Shown here piece by piece: positions 7,258 through 14,955 of a DNA stretch of 15,220 nt (positions are counted from its first letter, which is position 1; the number at the start of each line of letters is the position of its first letter). The notes under the pieces were generated by a model. It did no database searches. It had not been told where the DNA came from and worked only from the letters and a program-made list of their open reading frames with translations. Origin of the DNA: JBAUHN01 sp049680295 (GTDB lineage: Bacteria > Pseudomonadota > Alphaproteobacteria > Rhodobacterales > Rhodobacteraceae); the NCBI GenBank assembly GCA_049680295.1, contig JBAUHN010000067.1:1-15220 (forward strand), read 5' to 3'. A program made the position numbers and the translations under genes.

Positions 7258-7283
7258 AAGCCGCCCGGTGGTCCGGACGGCTT
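7258..7283 (-). promoter_or_regulatory. intercistronic hairpin between binding protein and livG
   Basis: Minus-strand RNA forms an 11-bp stem (7283-7273 with 7268-7258, one G-U pair) closed by an ACCA loop, starting 28 bases past the binding-protein stop. No U tract follows in that direction, so it is better read as a 3'-end stabiliser or partial terminator that keeps binding-protein mRNA above permease mRNA. On the plus strand the stem has an A-C mismatch but is followed by GGG and seven T (7287-7293), so it could also stop antisense transcription. Confidence 0.6.
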
Positions 7284-7311
7284 GGGTTTTTTTGGGTCTT
7301 TGCTAAACGGT

Positions 7312-8502
7312 TTATTTGAAACCGATTGTAGCGTTCTTGCCGTCCTGGACTTCGATCATGCGGTAGGTGCCCGCACTTTCGCCCGGTCCGATCAGTTCCA
7401 CGGCCGATGCACCAACATAGTCAATGTCGGTGCCTGCGCGGATCAGATCAAAAGCTTTGGCCAATTCACCAGGATAGATTTTTTCGCCCGGTGCGTTGGC
7501 GACTTCCATGATTTTCGACCCATAAACGGCGGGATCCGTGGAATCGGCCGCCTGCATCGCCAGCATAAACAGCGCTGCTGCATCATAGGATTCAGGCGTG
7601 TAGGGCGATGTTGCATCAAATGCGTCACCGGCCATAGCGGTCAGTTTCTCGATGCCTTCGCCGCCTGAACCAGCAATCTGGCCATATGATCCGTTCAGTG
7701 CATCGCCGACGTTGTTTGGCAGGCTGTCACCGATCATGCCACCGGGCAGACCGAATGTTTCAAATGCACCGGTATCAAGGGCTGCGTTGATGATGCCCAG
7801 TCCGCCCTGGTCCAGATATCCTGCAACAACCAGCAGATCACCACCGGCCGAAGCCAATGCGCCCATTTCAGCGGAATAGTCAGCCTTGCCGTCTTCATGT
7901 GCGGCAACAATGGTGACTTCGCCACCGACAGCCTTGAAGTTGCTTTCGATCGCGTCGGCCAGACCTTTGCCATAGTCGTTGTTGGTGTAGGTCAGGGCGA
8001 TGGATTTGACGCCACGCTCCTGCAGAATTTCGGCCATAACCTGACCTTCGCGCGCATCCGACGGGGCGGTGCGGAAGAACAGATCGTTGTCTTCAACGGT
8101 GGACAGACCCGGTGATGTCGCGGATGGAGAGATCATCACCATGCCGTTCGGGATCGCTACGTTTTGCAAAATAGCACCGGTGACACCAGAACAATCGCCG
8201 CCGATAATGCCGTGCACGCCATCGGCGATCATCCGTTCGCCGTTTGATGTGGATAACCCGTTATCAATACAGCCCGTGTCGGCACGCAAAGGCGTTACCG
8301 TTGCCGCATCCAGCAACTTGCCGCTGTCTGTGGCTTCTTTCATTGCCATCTCGGCACCTGCCGCCATCGGGCCGGTCAAGGATTCGATGGGGCCGGTAAA
8401 GCCAATCAAAATGCCAAGTTTGACTTCTTTCGCGTGGCCAGCCGCAAATGCGGTCGTCGCCAAAAGTGCTGCAGCCGTTGAGGCCAAAAGCAACTTTTTC
8501 AT
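7312..8502 (-). CDS. periplasmic branched-chain amino acid-type ABC substrate-binding protein
   Basis: The 396-residue periplasmic binding protein (Peripla_BP_6, LivJ/LivK-like) captures the ligand for the LivGFHM importer. Residues 1-20 or 1-24 form a typical signal peptide (MKKLLL start, Ala-rich core, AFA or GHA cleavage site). The mature start KEVKLGILIGFTGP is the family opening strand. Cys57 and Cys83 (DTGC, GGDC) could form a disulfide, as in other LivJ-like proteins. SPSATSPGLS near residue 107 is the loop that holds the ligand carboxylate and amino groups. The ATG has a strong GGGAG site about 8 bases upstream. The gene is first in the operon, which fits its need for the highest expression. 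The ligand is not readable; leucine-type amino acids are the default, but amides, urea or other compounds occur in this family. Confidence 0.92.
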   Translation of the reverse strand: MKKLLLASTAAALLATTAFAAGHAKEVKLGILIGFTGPIESLTGPMAAGAEMAMKEATDSGKLLDAATVTPLRADTGCIDNGLSTSNGERMIADGVHGIIGGDCSGVTGAILQNVAIPNGMVMISPSATSPGLSTVEDNDLFFRTAPSDAREGQVMAEILQERGVKSIALTYTNNDYGKGLADAIESNFKAVGGEVTIVAAHEDGKADYSAEMGALASAGGDLLVVAGYLDQGGLGIINAALDTGAFETFGLPGGMIGDSLPNNVGDALNGSYGQIAGSGGEGIEKLTAMAGDAFDATSPYTPESYDAAALFMLAMQAADSTDPAVYGSKIMEVANAPGEKIYPGELAKAFDLIRAGTDIDYVGASAVELIGPGESAGTYRMIEVQDGKNATIGFK

Positions 8503-8584
8503 ATGATTTCTCCCTTATATTGAACAAGATGTTCTGGAGCGAAGCGTATGACGGTGATTTGAAAAAGAAAAGCAGTTTTGAAAA

Positions 8585-8595
8585 TTGTGGCACAA
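8585..8595. promoter_or_regulatory. palindrome, possible operator
   Basis: TTGTG-G-CACAA is a perfect 5-bp inverted repeat with a 1-base centre in the 180-bp divergent gap between the binding-protein gene and the PQQ-type dehydrogenase. The position, 83-98 bp from either start codon, suits a regulator site, but the repeat is short and no partner copy was found. Confidence 0.25.
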
Positions 8596-8682
8596 GTGTC
8601 CGCCTGAGACGGTGAAACAGGGTGGAATTCCGTGTTTTCATGACTATTTTTGTTTGGATAACGTTGCGTAAGGGGAAACACC

Positions 8683-9786
8683 ATGCCGATCGTGAACCGT
8701 TTGTTGTCTGCAATTATCGTTGTTTTTTGCGCGTCAATGCCCCCGGCGCTGGCCCAAACGGCAGACAAAGTGAAAATCGCCCCGATGATTTCAGGTCTGG
8801 ACGCGCCTTGGGCATTGGCGCATTTGCCCAGCGGTGCGGTGCTGGTCACTGAGCGTGATGGGCGTCTTTTGCACTGGCAAGACGGCAAATCCTTTGAGGT
8901 TCAGGGCGTGCCGATCATAGACGCTAACGGGCAGGGGGGATTGCTGGATATCACCCTGCCGCGCGATTTTGCGCAAAGCCGACAGGTTTTCCTGACCTAT
9001 GCCAAGCCGCAAGCCCGCGGCAACGGCACTGCCCTTGCGGTGGCACGTTTGTCCCAGGACGGCAGGCAACTAATTGACTTGCAGGACCTGTTCGAAATGA
9101 CACCCGGATCTTCGGGGGGGCGGCATTTCGGGTCGAGGGTGGTCGAAGCTGTCGATGGCACCTTGTTCGTCACCATTGGTGATCGCGGCGAAAGGGATAC
9201 AGCGCAGAACCTGTCACGGCACAATGGCAGCATTGTCAGGATCAACCGGGACGGCTCGGTACCTGCAGATAACCCTTTTGTTAAACATGGAAACGCGCGG
9301 CCGGAAATCTGGTCATTTGGTCATCGCAATCCGCAAGGCGCAGGGCTGGATCAGAACGGCAGGCTATGGACCTCTGAACACGGCGCAAGAGGTGGCGATG
9401 AGGTAAATATCATTACCAAGGGCGCCAACTATGGCTGGCCGCTGATTTCTTACGGGCGGCATTACTCAGGCGCGAAAATCGGCTTGGGCACGGCAAATGA
9501 AGGCATGCAGCAACCGGCGCATTATTGGGATCCGTCGATAGCCCCCTCGGGATTGCTGGTCTATTCGGGGGCGATGTTTCCCGGCTGGCAGGGCGATATC
9601 CTGATCGGGTCGCTGAAGTTCGACTATATCGCGCGATTAAGGGTAACAGGTGAAACCGCCACCGAAATCGCACAGATCAAATCGCCCGAAACTTCCCGTG
9701 TGCGCGATATCGTGCAGGCACCTGACGGCAGCATTTGGTTTATCTCGGTCGGCAATGGTACGGTTTACCGAATGACGCCGGACTAA
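8683..9786 (+). CDS. exported PQQ-dependent aldose sugar dehydrogenase family protein
   Basis: The 367-residue product is a soluble periplasmic six-bladed beta-propeller of the GSDH/YliI (aldose sugar dehydrogenase) family, which oxidises sugars with PQQ and calcium. A signal peptide ends near ALA24-QT. Family marks in order are LDAPWALAHLPSGAVLVTER (residues ~38-57), GGRHFGSR with the likely catalytic His near 147, FVTIGDRG near 163, GHRNPQG near 212, an EHGARGGDEVN calcium/PQQ segment near 232, and NYGWP near 249. The length equals that of E. coli YliI (371). The start ATG has AAGGGG seven bases upstream. The gene is monocistronic, divergent from the Liv operon and convergent with the GlxA-type regulator 19 bp away, with no clear terminator between. 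Whether the cell makes or takes up PQQ cannot be judged from this window. Confidence 0.9.
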   Translation: MPIVNRLLSAIIVVFCASMPPALAQTADKVKIAPMISGLDAPWALAHLPSGAVLVTERDGRLLHWQDGKSFEVQGVPIIDANGQGGLLDITLPRDFAQSRQVFLTYAKPQARGNGTALAVARLSQDGRQLIDLQDLFEMTPGSSGGRHFGSRVVEAVDGTLFVTIGDRGERDTAQNLSRHNGSIVRINRDGSVPADNPFVKHGNARPEIWSFGHRNPQGAGLDQNGRLWTSEHGARGGDEVNIITKGANYGWPLISYGRHYSGAKIGLGTANEGMQQPAHYWDPSIAPSGLLVYSGAMFPGWQGDILIGSLKFDYIARLRVTGETATEIAQIKSPETSRVRDIVQAPDGSIWFISVGNGTVYRMTPD

Positions 9787-9805
9787 CGCGAAACGCTTTA
9801 AGCAA

Positions 9806-10810
9806 TCAGATCGACAGACGTGCCGCGTGGCTGCCGCGTTCGCGGTAGGGGGTGGTTTCATAATGCGCGCGGTAGCATTTTGAAAAATGTGACGGCGAAG
9901 CAAAGCCGCAGGCCAGTGCGACGTTGATCACGCTCATATCGGTTTGCAACAACAGGTTGCGTGCTTTTTGCAGCCGCAGTTCCATGTAATAGCGCTTGGG
10001 CGAGCGGTTCAGATAGCGACGAAACAGCCGTTCCAGTTGCCGGGTCGACATTCCGACGTTTTTGGCAAGGATCGAAGGGCTGATTGGTTCTTCGATATTG
10101 CCTTCCATGATCTGGATGACCTGACTTAGCTTTGGATGGCGCACGCCGATCCGCGACGGGATCGACAGACGTTGGGTATCCTGATCTGTACGAATGGACG
10201 AATAAATCAGCTGATCGGCCACGGCATTTGCCAGATCTTCGCCTTGCTGATCGGCAATCAGCTTGAGCATCAGATCAATTGAAGATGTGCCCCCCGCCGT
10301 GGTGATCCGGTTTCCATCCACTACAAACACGGATTTGGTCAGGATCACATCTTCGAATTCCTCGGCGAAACTGTCCTGGTTTTCCCAGTGCGTCGTCGCC
10401 TTTTTGTGATCAAGCAGTCCGGCGCGGGCCATTGTATAGGCCGCCGTGCACAGACCAGCGACCACCAGACCTTTGCGGGCTTCGCGGCGCAGCCAGCCCA
10501 AAACGCGTTTGGTTGTCGCGGCCTGCACATCAATACCGCTGCAAATCATGACCGTGTCGTCCCGGTTCAAATCATCAAGATCGCCATCCAGTTTGAATCC
10601 GCTGCCCGCTGAACAATAAACCAGCTCTCCGCCGTCGCCCAGAATGCGCCATTCATATAAGGTCTTGCCAGCCATCCGGTTGGCGATACGCAGACTTTCC
10701 ACTGCCGCTGAAAAACACAGCAACGTAAAATTATCCAAAAGCACAAAAACGAACCGCTTCGGTTTATCTTCCGAAGTGTCACGCGGGACAACTTTGCGTT
10801 GCTCTTGCAT
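9806..10810 (-). CDS. GlxA family AraC-type transcriptional regulator
   Basis: The product is 334 residues from the ATG at 10810. Residues ~18-180 form a DJ-1/PfpI (glutamine amidotransferase-like) domain with a Cys at the nucleophile elbow (Cys121 in VAGLCTAAY) and a nearby TTHW His141. Residues ~235-325 are an AraC DNA-binding domain with two helix-turn-helix units (ILAKNVGMSTRQLERLFRR and VALACGFASPSHFSKCYR). This arrangement is shared by GbdR and CdhR, which control glycine betaine and carnitine catabolism in Pseudomonas, and the C-terminal half resembles that branch, so a quaternary-amine or amino-acid-linked ligand is plausible but unproven. A TTG five codons upstream (10825) could extend the frame; the ATG is the better start although its ribosome site is weak. 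The target genes are not evident; the adjacent dehydrogenase and aroG-type gene are candidates only by position. Confidence 0.88.
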   Translation of the reverse strand: MQEQRKVVPRDTSEDKPKRFVFVLLDNFTLLCFSAAVESLRIANRMAGKTLYEWRILGDGGELVYCSAGSGFKLDGDLDDLNRDDTVMICSGIDVQAATTKRVLGWLRREARKGLVVAGLCTAAYTMARAGLLDHKKATTHWENQDSFAEEFEDVILTKSVFVVDGNRITTAGGTSSIDLMLKLIADQQGEDLANAVADQLIYSSIRTDQDTQRLSIPSRIGVRHPKLSQVIQIMEGNIEEPISPSILAKNVGMSTRQLERLFRRYLNRSPKRYYMELRLQKARNLLLQTDMSVINVALACGFASPSHFSKCYRAHYETTPYRERGSHAARLSI

Positions 10811-10919
10811 GGCTGTCACTTTCAATTCGGTGGCTCAGGACGTTCAAATCCGAAAACCATATGGGTCTATTTACATGCTCACGCTCGGACAGACACGTCA
10901 AGAGGGCTCATTTGTGATA

Positions 10920-10948
10920 TGGTCACTGCCGACCACCTTTTGTATAGA
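10920..10948 (+). promoter_or_regulatory. candidate promoter with inverted repeat upstream of DAHP synthase
   Basis: TGGTCA at 10920-10925 and TATAGA at 10943-10948 are spaced 17 bp and resemble a weak sigma-70-type promoter, 54 bp before the ATG at 11002. The -35 element overlaps TGGTC-N6-GACCA (10920-10935), a perfect 5-bp inverted repeat where a repressor could sit. No transcription start is known. Confidence 0.35.
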
Positions 10949-11001
10949 ATGCCCTGCGGCACTGTGATGGCGCCGCAATCGCGCAACGGGAGAGACGACA
11001 A

Positions 11002-12372
11002 ATGACGGATTGGACAAAATCAAGCTGGCGCAACAAGCCACGTATTCAAATGCCGGACTATCCGGATATGGACGCGCTGCACGCAGTCGAAGCACAACTG
11101 TCGAAGTTTCCGGTCTTGGTTTTTTCAGGTGAGGCGAAACGCCTTCAATCGCATTTGGCCGCCGCCGCCCGTGGCGAAGCTTTTTTGTTGCAGGGGGGTG
11201 ATTGTGCCGAAAGCTTTGATCAATTCAGCTCAGATCTGATCCGCGACACGTTCAAGATCATGTTGCAGATGGCAATTGTGTTGACCCATGGTGCCAAAGT
11301 GCCTGTGGTCAAAGTCGGGCGGATGGCCGGGCAGTTTGCCAAGCCACGCAGCGCCAATACCGAAGTGGTCGATGGTGTAGAACTGCCCAGCTACCGCGGT
11401 GACATCATCAATGATCTGGCCTTTACCGCGGCATCACGGATCCCGGACCCGGAAAAAATGTTGCGCGCCTACACGCAAGCGGCGGCAACGCTGAACCTGA
11501 TCCGCGCTTTTTCGACCGGTGGCTATGCGGATGTGCATCAGGTCCACGCCTGGACTCTGGGCTTTACCGAGGCTGAAAAGGTCGACCGCTACCGTGAGAT
11601 TGCCAACCGCATTTCCGACACGCTGGATTTCATGGCAGCGGCAGGCGTGACGTCGGAAACTGCACACACACTGCAATCGGTGGAATATTATACCAGCCAC
11701 GAATCGCTGCTGCTGGAATACGAAGAGGCCCTGTGCCGTCGCGACAGCCTGACCGGCAAATGGCTGGCGGGATCGGGGCATATGATCTGGATCGGCGACC
11801 GAACACGGCAACCGGACGGTGCACATGTCGAATTTGCCCGTGGTGTCAGCAACCCGATTGGTCTTAAGTGCGGCCCCTCAATGACCGAAAGCGATTTGAA
11901 ATCTTTGATGGCCAAACTGAACCCCGGCAATGAAGAAGGACGTCTGACACTGATCGCGCGCTTTGGGGCAGGCAATGTGGGTGAACACCTGCCGCGTCTG
12001 ATCAAAGCCGTCCGCGAAGAGGGCGCAAATGTGCTGTGGACCTGTGACGCGATGCACGGCAACACGATCAAATCCTCGACCGGATATAAAACGCGGCCCT
12101 TTGAATCCGTGCTGCGCGAAGTGCGTGACTTTTTCGCCGTGCACGCATCTGAGGGCACCGTTCCGGGCGGCGTTCACTTTGAAATGACAGGTCAGGATGT
12201 CACGGAATGCACCGGTGGCATTCGAGCGGTCAGTGAAGAGGATTTGTCGGATCGGTATCACACTGCATGCGATCCGCGTCTCAATGCCAGCCAATCATTG
12301 GAGCTGGCATTTCTGGTGGCGGAAGAGCTGTCAAACCGCCGCTCATCACAACAAGCCAAAGCGGCCGGGTAG
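11002..12372 (+). CDS. aroG: class II 3-deoxy-7-phosphoheptulonate (DAHP) synthase
   Basis: This cytoplasmic enzyme condenses phosphoenolpyruvate with erythrose 4-phosphate, the first step of the shikimate pathway to Phe, Tyr, Trp and related compounds. The 456-residue product is of the plant/mycobacterial class II type, beginning WRNKPRIQMPDYPD. The predicted metal ligands are Cys68 (GGDCAESF), His352 (CDAMHGN), Glu394 (HFEMTGQ) and Asp424 (CDPRLN). Their spacing matches M. tuberculosis DAHP synthase (Cys87, His369, Glu411, Asp441) to within two residues. The KCGP motif for PEP binding is also present. The N-terminus lacks the longer extension used for allosteric contacts in some class II enzymes, so feedback properties may differ. 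GGGAGA lies upstream of the ATG. The gene is monocistronic, with a strong terminator. Confidence 0.96.
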   Translation: MTDWTKSSWRNKPRIQMPDYPDMDALHAVEAQLSKFPVLVFSGEAKRLQSHLAAAARGEAFLLQGGDCAESFDQFSSDLIRDTFKIMLQMAIVLTHGAKVPVVKVGRMAGQFAKPRSANTEVVDGVELPSYRGDIINDLAFTAASRIPDPEKMLRAYTQAAATLNLIRAFSTGGYADVHQVHAWTLGFTEAEKVDRYREIANRISDTLDFMAAAGVTSETAHTLQSVEYYTSHESLLLEYEEALCRRDSLTGKWLAGSGHMIWIGDRTRQPDGAHVEFARGVSNPIGLKCGPSMTESDLKSLMAKLNPGNEEGRLTLIARFGAGNVGEHLPRLIKAVREEGANVLWTCDAMHGNTIKSSTGYKTRPFESVLREVRDFFAVHASEGTVPGGVHFEMTGQDVTECTGGIRAVSEEDLSDRYHTACDPRLNASQSLELAFLVAEELSNRRSSQQAKAAG

Positions 12373-12390
12373 AGATGGTTTGAAGGAAAT

Positions 12391-12418
12391 AGCCCGGCGT
12401 CTCAGGCGCCGGGCTTTA
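12391..12418 (+). terminator. intrinsic terminator of DAHP synthase gene
   Basis: A perfect 9-bp GC-rich stem (12391-12399 with 12407-12415, 7-nt loop) runs into TTTAT, 18 bases after the stop. It may also serve the convergent PAS gene, although the minus-strand side has no T tract. Confidence 0.85.
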
Positions 12419-12448
12419 TCTTGCGCATTCTTGCGTCACGCAGCCCAG

Positions 12449-13132
12449 CTATTTGACGACACGCAAAAAGCTGGTCCTCTTTGTTGCACCATTCGCGCCA
12501 AATGCCGATTTCGCCTCGGCAAAGCCTGAACAGGCCGTTGTCGTGATCTGGGCATCATACAGGTCGACAGGTGCGGCGTCTGCAGCCGAGATGGGATGCA
12601 ATAATTTTCTTTTTATTTCAAATCTCTGCGGTGCGTTCTTAATCACTGTCGGTGCGACAATACAACCCAGACATCTGCTGACATCACCCAAGTCACTTTT
12701 CAAAGGCAACAGAACCATCCGCGCGGTTTGCCGGGTCTGGTATTTGGTGGGTTCAGACTGCAGCACAACATCGCAACGTGCAGGTTTTTGAAACACTTCC
12801 TCTAAGGTGTCGCCCATTTCGTGGCGGAAGGGTGGCGTAAAGAACGCCGACAATGGCATGCCGCGCACCTCCATCCCCATCAAGGCGTTCAGGTGACTGC
12901 CCGCAACGCGCAGCCGGGCGACACCCGGTGCGACCCGTTCCACGATAAAGCAATACTCCAACGCCTGCTCAATTCCGCGAGGGTCGATTTCCGATCTGTT
13001 CGGCAACAATCGCGCGCCGCGCAGCGCCTCCCAATAGGCGACGACCTGTGCAAGGGCTGACGTGTCGGCGTCGCTGTCGGTTTGCATCATCGGAACAACA
13101 TTCCGTTTATGTGTGTCGAAATTTTCCATCAT
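12449..13132 (-). CDS. PAS_5-type single-domain sensor protein
   Basis: The 227-residue soluble protein has one PAS fold, roughly residues 25-150, of the alphaproteobacterial PAS_5 group. Visible marks are VAYWEALRGARLLPNRSEIDPRGIE near residue 28, the LRVAGSHLNALMGMEVRG core strand and helix near 70-90, and LPLKSD near 140. No kinase, cyclase or DNA-binding domain follows, so any signal must pass by protein contact. MopJ, a single-PAS protein that affects CtrA and motility in Caulobacter, is a precedent for such proteins, but orthology is not shown. I chose ATG at 13132, preceded by GAGG at 5 bases; the next ATG (13129) is equally possible. The frame continues upstream for 39 more codons, but codon use there is AT-rich and unlike the gene. 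It is convergent with the DAHP synthase gene. Confidence 0.8.
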   Translation of the reverse strand: MMENFDTHKRNVVPMMQTDSDADTSALAQVVAYWEALRGARLLPNRSEIDPRGIEQALEYCFIVERVAPGVARLRVAGSHLNALMGMEVRGMPLSAFFTPPFRHEMGDTLEEVFQKPARCDVVLQSEPTKYQTRQTARMVLLPLKSDLGDVSRCLGCIVAPTVIKNAPQRFEIKRKLLHPISAADAAPVDLYDAQITTTACSGFAEAKSAFGANGATKRTSFLRVVK

Positions 13133-13410
13133 TTTTTCCTCGTTACCACCAAGCAAAACAACTTTGTTCGCCTGGCTGTCGTGACACTGTTTACAAACTG
13201 GATTACTCAAAAGCCGAAAATCAAGCGTTCTGTTCATCCTTACTAACAAGTTAATACCTGAATAATGCGTTAATTGGCCCTAAATCTAAAGATTTGGTTA
13301 ACCGGCATGGAATTACCGCTTTAGGTTGCGAACGCCGCAGGCGGGGTTGCCCCTCATGTACAAATCACCCTATGCCTGAGCCCAAGCAGAATACGTGTGA
13401 AAGGCTGTTT

Positions 13411-14301
13411 ATGATCCGATCAATGACTGGTTTCGCCTCGGGCAACGGCGCCATGGGGCCTTATTCGTGGGGCTGGGAAATCCGTGGGGTAAATGGCAAG
13501 GGGCTGGACCTGCGGTTCCGGGTGCCGGATTGGATCGAGGGGCTGGAGGCCGGGTTGCGCCGTGATCTGACGGCCGTTTGCGCCCGTGGCAATATCACCG
13601 TGTCGCTGCGCATGACGCGGGGCGAAAACGGCGGATCGGTGCAGATAAACGCACCACAGCTGACCAGTATTCTTATAGCCTTATCAGAGATTGAGGCACA
13701 GGCGATGGATGCCGGTGTGTCACTTGCGCCTTCCAAGGCAAGTGACATTGTTGCCCTGCGTGGCATCCTTGAGCAATCAACTGAATCCGAAGACAATGGC
13801 CCACTTTGCAAGCTATTGTTTGCAGAATTCGAACAATTGGCCGCCGCATTCAACGAAATGCGCGAAACCGAAGGCCGTGCGTTGGTTCAGGTTTTGATGG
13901 CGCAGTTGGATGAGATTGAAACGCTGATGCAACAGGCCATCAGTCAGGCGGACACCCGAAAATCGGACATGGCAACCGCGTTGAGGCGCAACTTGCAACG
14001 GGTGCTGGACAATTCCAATGGTGTGGACCCGCAGCGGCTGGAACAAGAGCTGGCAATCATCGCGGTCAAGGCGGATGTCACCGAAGAAATTGACCGTCTG
14101 GCGGCACATATCAAAGCGGCCCGCGATCTGATCGCTAAAGGCGGTGCCGTGGGGCGCAAACTTGACTTTTTGATGCAGGAATTCAATCGCGAAGCCAATA
14201 CGCTGTGTTCCAAATCACAGAACACCGAATTGACCAGCATCGGATTGGCGCTGAAAGCCGTGATCGACCAGATGCGCGAGCAAGTGCAAAACGTGGAGTA
14301 G
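13411..14301 (+). CDS. YicC family endoribonuclease
   Basis: The 296-residue product matches YicC/YloC proteins, single-strand-directed endoribonucleases that in E. coli act in small-RNA decay. The N-terminus MIRSMTGFASGNG is the invariant family start. A YicC_N domain covers residues ~1-155 and a DUF1732 domain ~210-296, with the motifs DVTEEIDRLAAHI and RKLDFLMQEFNREANTL near the end. The start at 13411 is fixed by this N-terminus and by GAAAGG 6 bases upstream; the frame is open upstream to 13294 but not conserved there. The guanylate kinase gene begins 6 bp after the stop, and this yicC-gmk linkage is common in bacteria. The upstream 278-bp gap, shared with the divergent PAS gene, holds short palindromes (13282-13295, 13296-13303) but no clear promoter. 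Confidence 0.93.
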   Translation: MIRSMTGFASGNGAMGPYSWGWEIRGVNGKGLDLRFRVPDWIEGLEAGLRRDLTAVCARGNITVSLRMTRGENGGSVQINAPQLTSILIALSEIEAQAMDAGVSLAPSKASDIVALRGILEQSTESEDNGPLCKLLFAEFEQLAAAFNEMRETEGRALVQVLMAQLDEIETLMQQAISQADTRKSDMATALRRNLQRVLDNSNGVDPQRLEQELAIIAVKADVTEEIDRLAAHIKAARDLIAKGGAVGRKLDFLMQEFNREANTLCSKSQNTELTSIGLALKAVIDQMREQVQNVE

Positions 14302-14307
14302 GACGCA

Positions 14308-14955
14308 ATGAAAACTGCAACCCGTCGGGGTCTTTTGATCATCCTCAGTTCGCCCTCGGGGGCGGGTAAGTCTACTTTGGCGGGGCGGTTGCGCGCCTGG
14401 GACCCCGAAATTGCATTTTCCGTGTCCGCCACAACCCGCGCCCCACGTCCCGGCGAAAAGGATGGTCGCGAGTATCACTTTGTCAGTGAGGCGGACTTCA
14501 AGGCGCAGGTGAACGATGGCGAAATGCTGGAGCACGCGTTTGTATTTGGTAACTTCTACGGCTCGCCGCGCGCGCCGGTCCAAACGGCCATTGATGCGGG
14601 GCGCGATGTTCTGTTTGACATCGACTGGCAGGGCGCGCAGCAAATTGCAAACTCGGCCCTGGAAACCCACACCCTGTCAATTTTCCTGCTGCCACCCTCG
14701 ATCCGCGAATTGCGCAGCCGGTTGGAAAACCGCGGGCAGGACGACGCCAGCACCATTGCCCGCCGGATGGAGAAAAGCTGGGATGAGATCAGCCATTGGG
14801 GCGGGTATGATTTTGTGTTGGTCAATGATGATCTTGACCAGACCGAAGCGCGCCTGAAAACAATCATTCAGGCCACCCGTTTACGCCGCAGCCAGCAACC
14901 GGGGCTGACCGATCACGTGCGCGCCCTGCAAACCGAATTTGAGGACCTGTCATGA
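14308..14955 (+). CDS. gmk: guanylate kinase
   Basis: This cytoplasmic enzyme phosphorylates GMP to GDP with ATP, an essential step of nucleotide metabolism. The 215-residue product has P-loop S15-T23 (SPSGAGKST), the GMP-binding stretch SATTRAPRPGEKDGREYHFV (~39-58), GNFYGSPRA near 80, the FDIDWQGAQQI segment with acidic Mg2+/GMP contacts near 99, and the lid-type RGQDD and IARRM segments near 140-150. The length is normal for the family. TAGGA lies upstream of the ATG, within the end of the yicC-type gene. The stop overlaps the start of the carbonic anhydrase gene by 4 bp, so the three genes probably form one transcript. Confidence 0.97.
   Translation: MKTATRRGLLIILSSPSGAGKSTLAGRLRAWDPEIAFSVSATTRAPRPGEKDGREYHFVSEADFKAQVNDGEMLEHAFVFGNFYGSPRAPVQTAIDAGRDVLFDIDWQGAQQIANSALETHTLSIFLLPPSIRELRSRLENRGQDDASTIARRMEKSWDEISHWGGYDFVLVNDDLDQTEARLKTIIQATRLRRSQQPGLTDHVRALQTEFEDLS

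Noticed and set aside
13133..13249. In-frame upstream extension of the PAS protein containing a CKQCH cytochrome c-type heme motif
   Set aside because: Codon use in the stretch is AT-rich and unlike the gene, no signal peptide precedes the motif, the first possible starts lack a ribosome site, and a GAGG-led ATG follows at 13132. The CxxCH is most likely chance.
13282..13303. AAATCT-AA-AGATTT and GGTTAACC palindromes between the PAS and YicC genes as a CtrA-type site
   Set aside because: TTAA repeats in the gap are not spaced by the 7 bases expected for the CtrA consensus, so no regulator can be assigned; they remain short palindromes in an AT-rich promoter gap.
13294..13410. Upstream extension of the YicC-type protein
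   Set aside because: Family members begin at MIRSMTGFA and a ribosome site lies directly upstream of that Met; the extra 39 codons look non-coding.
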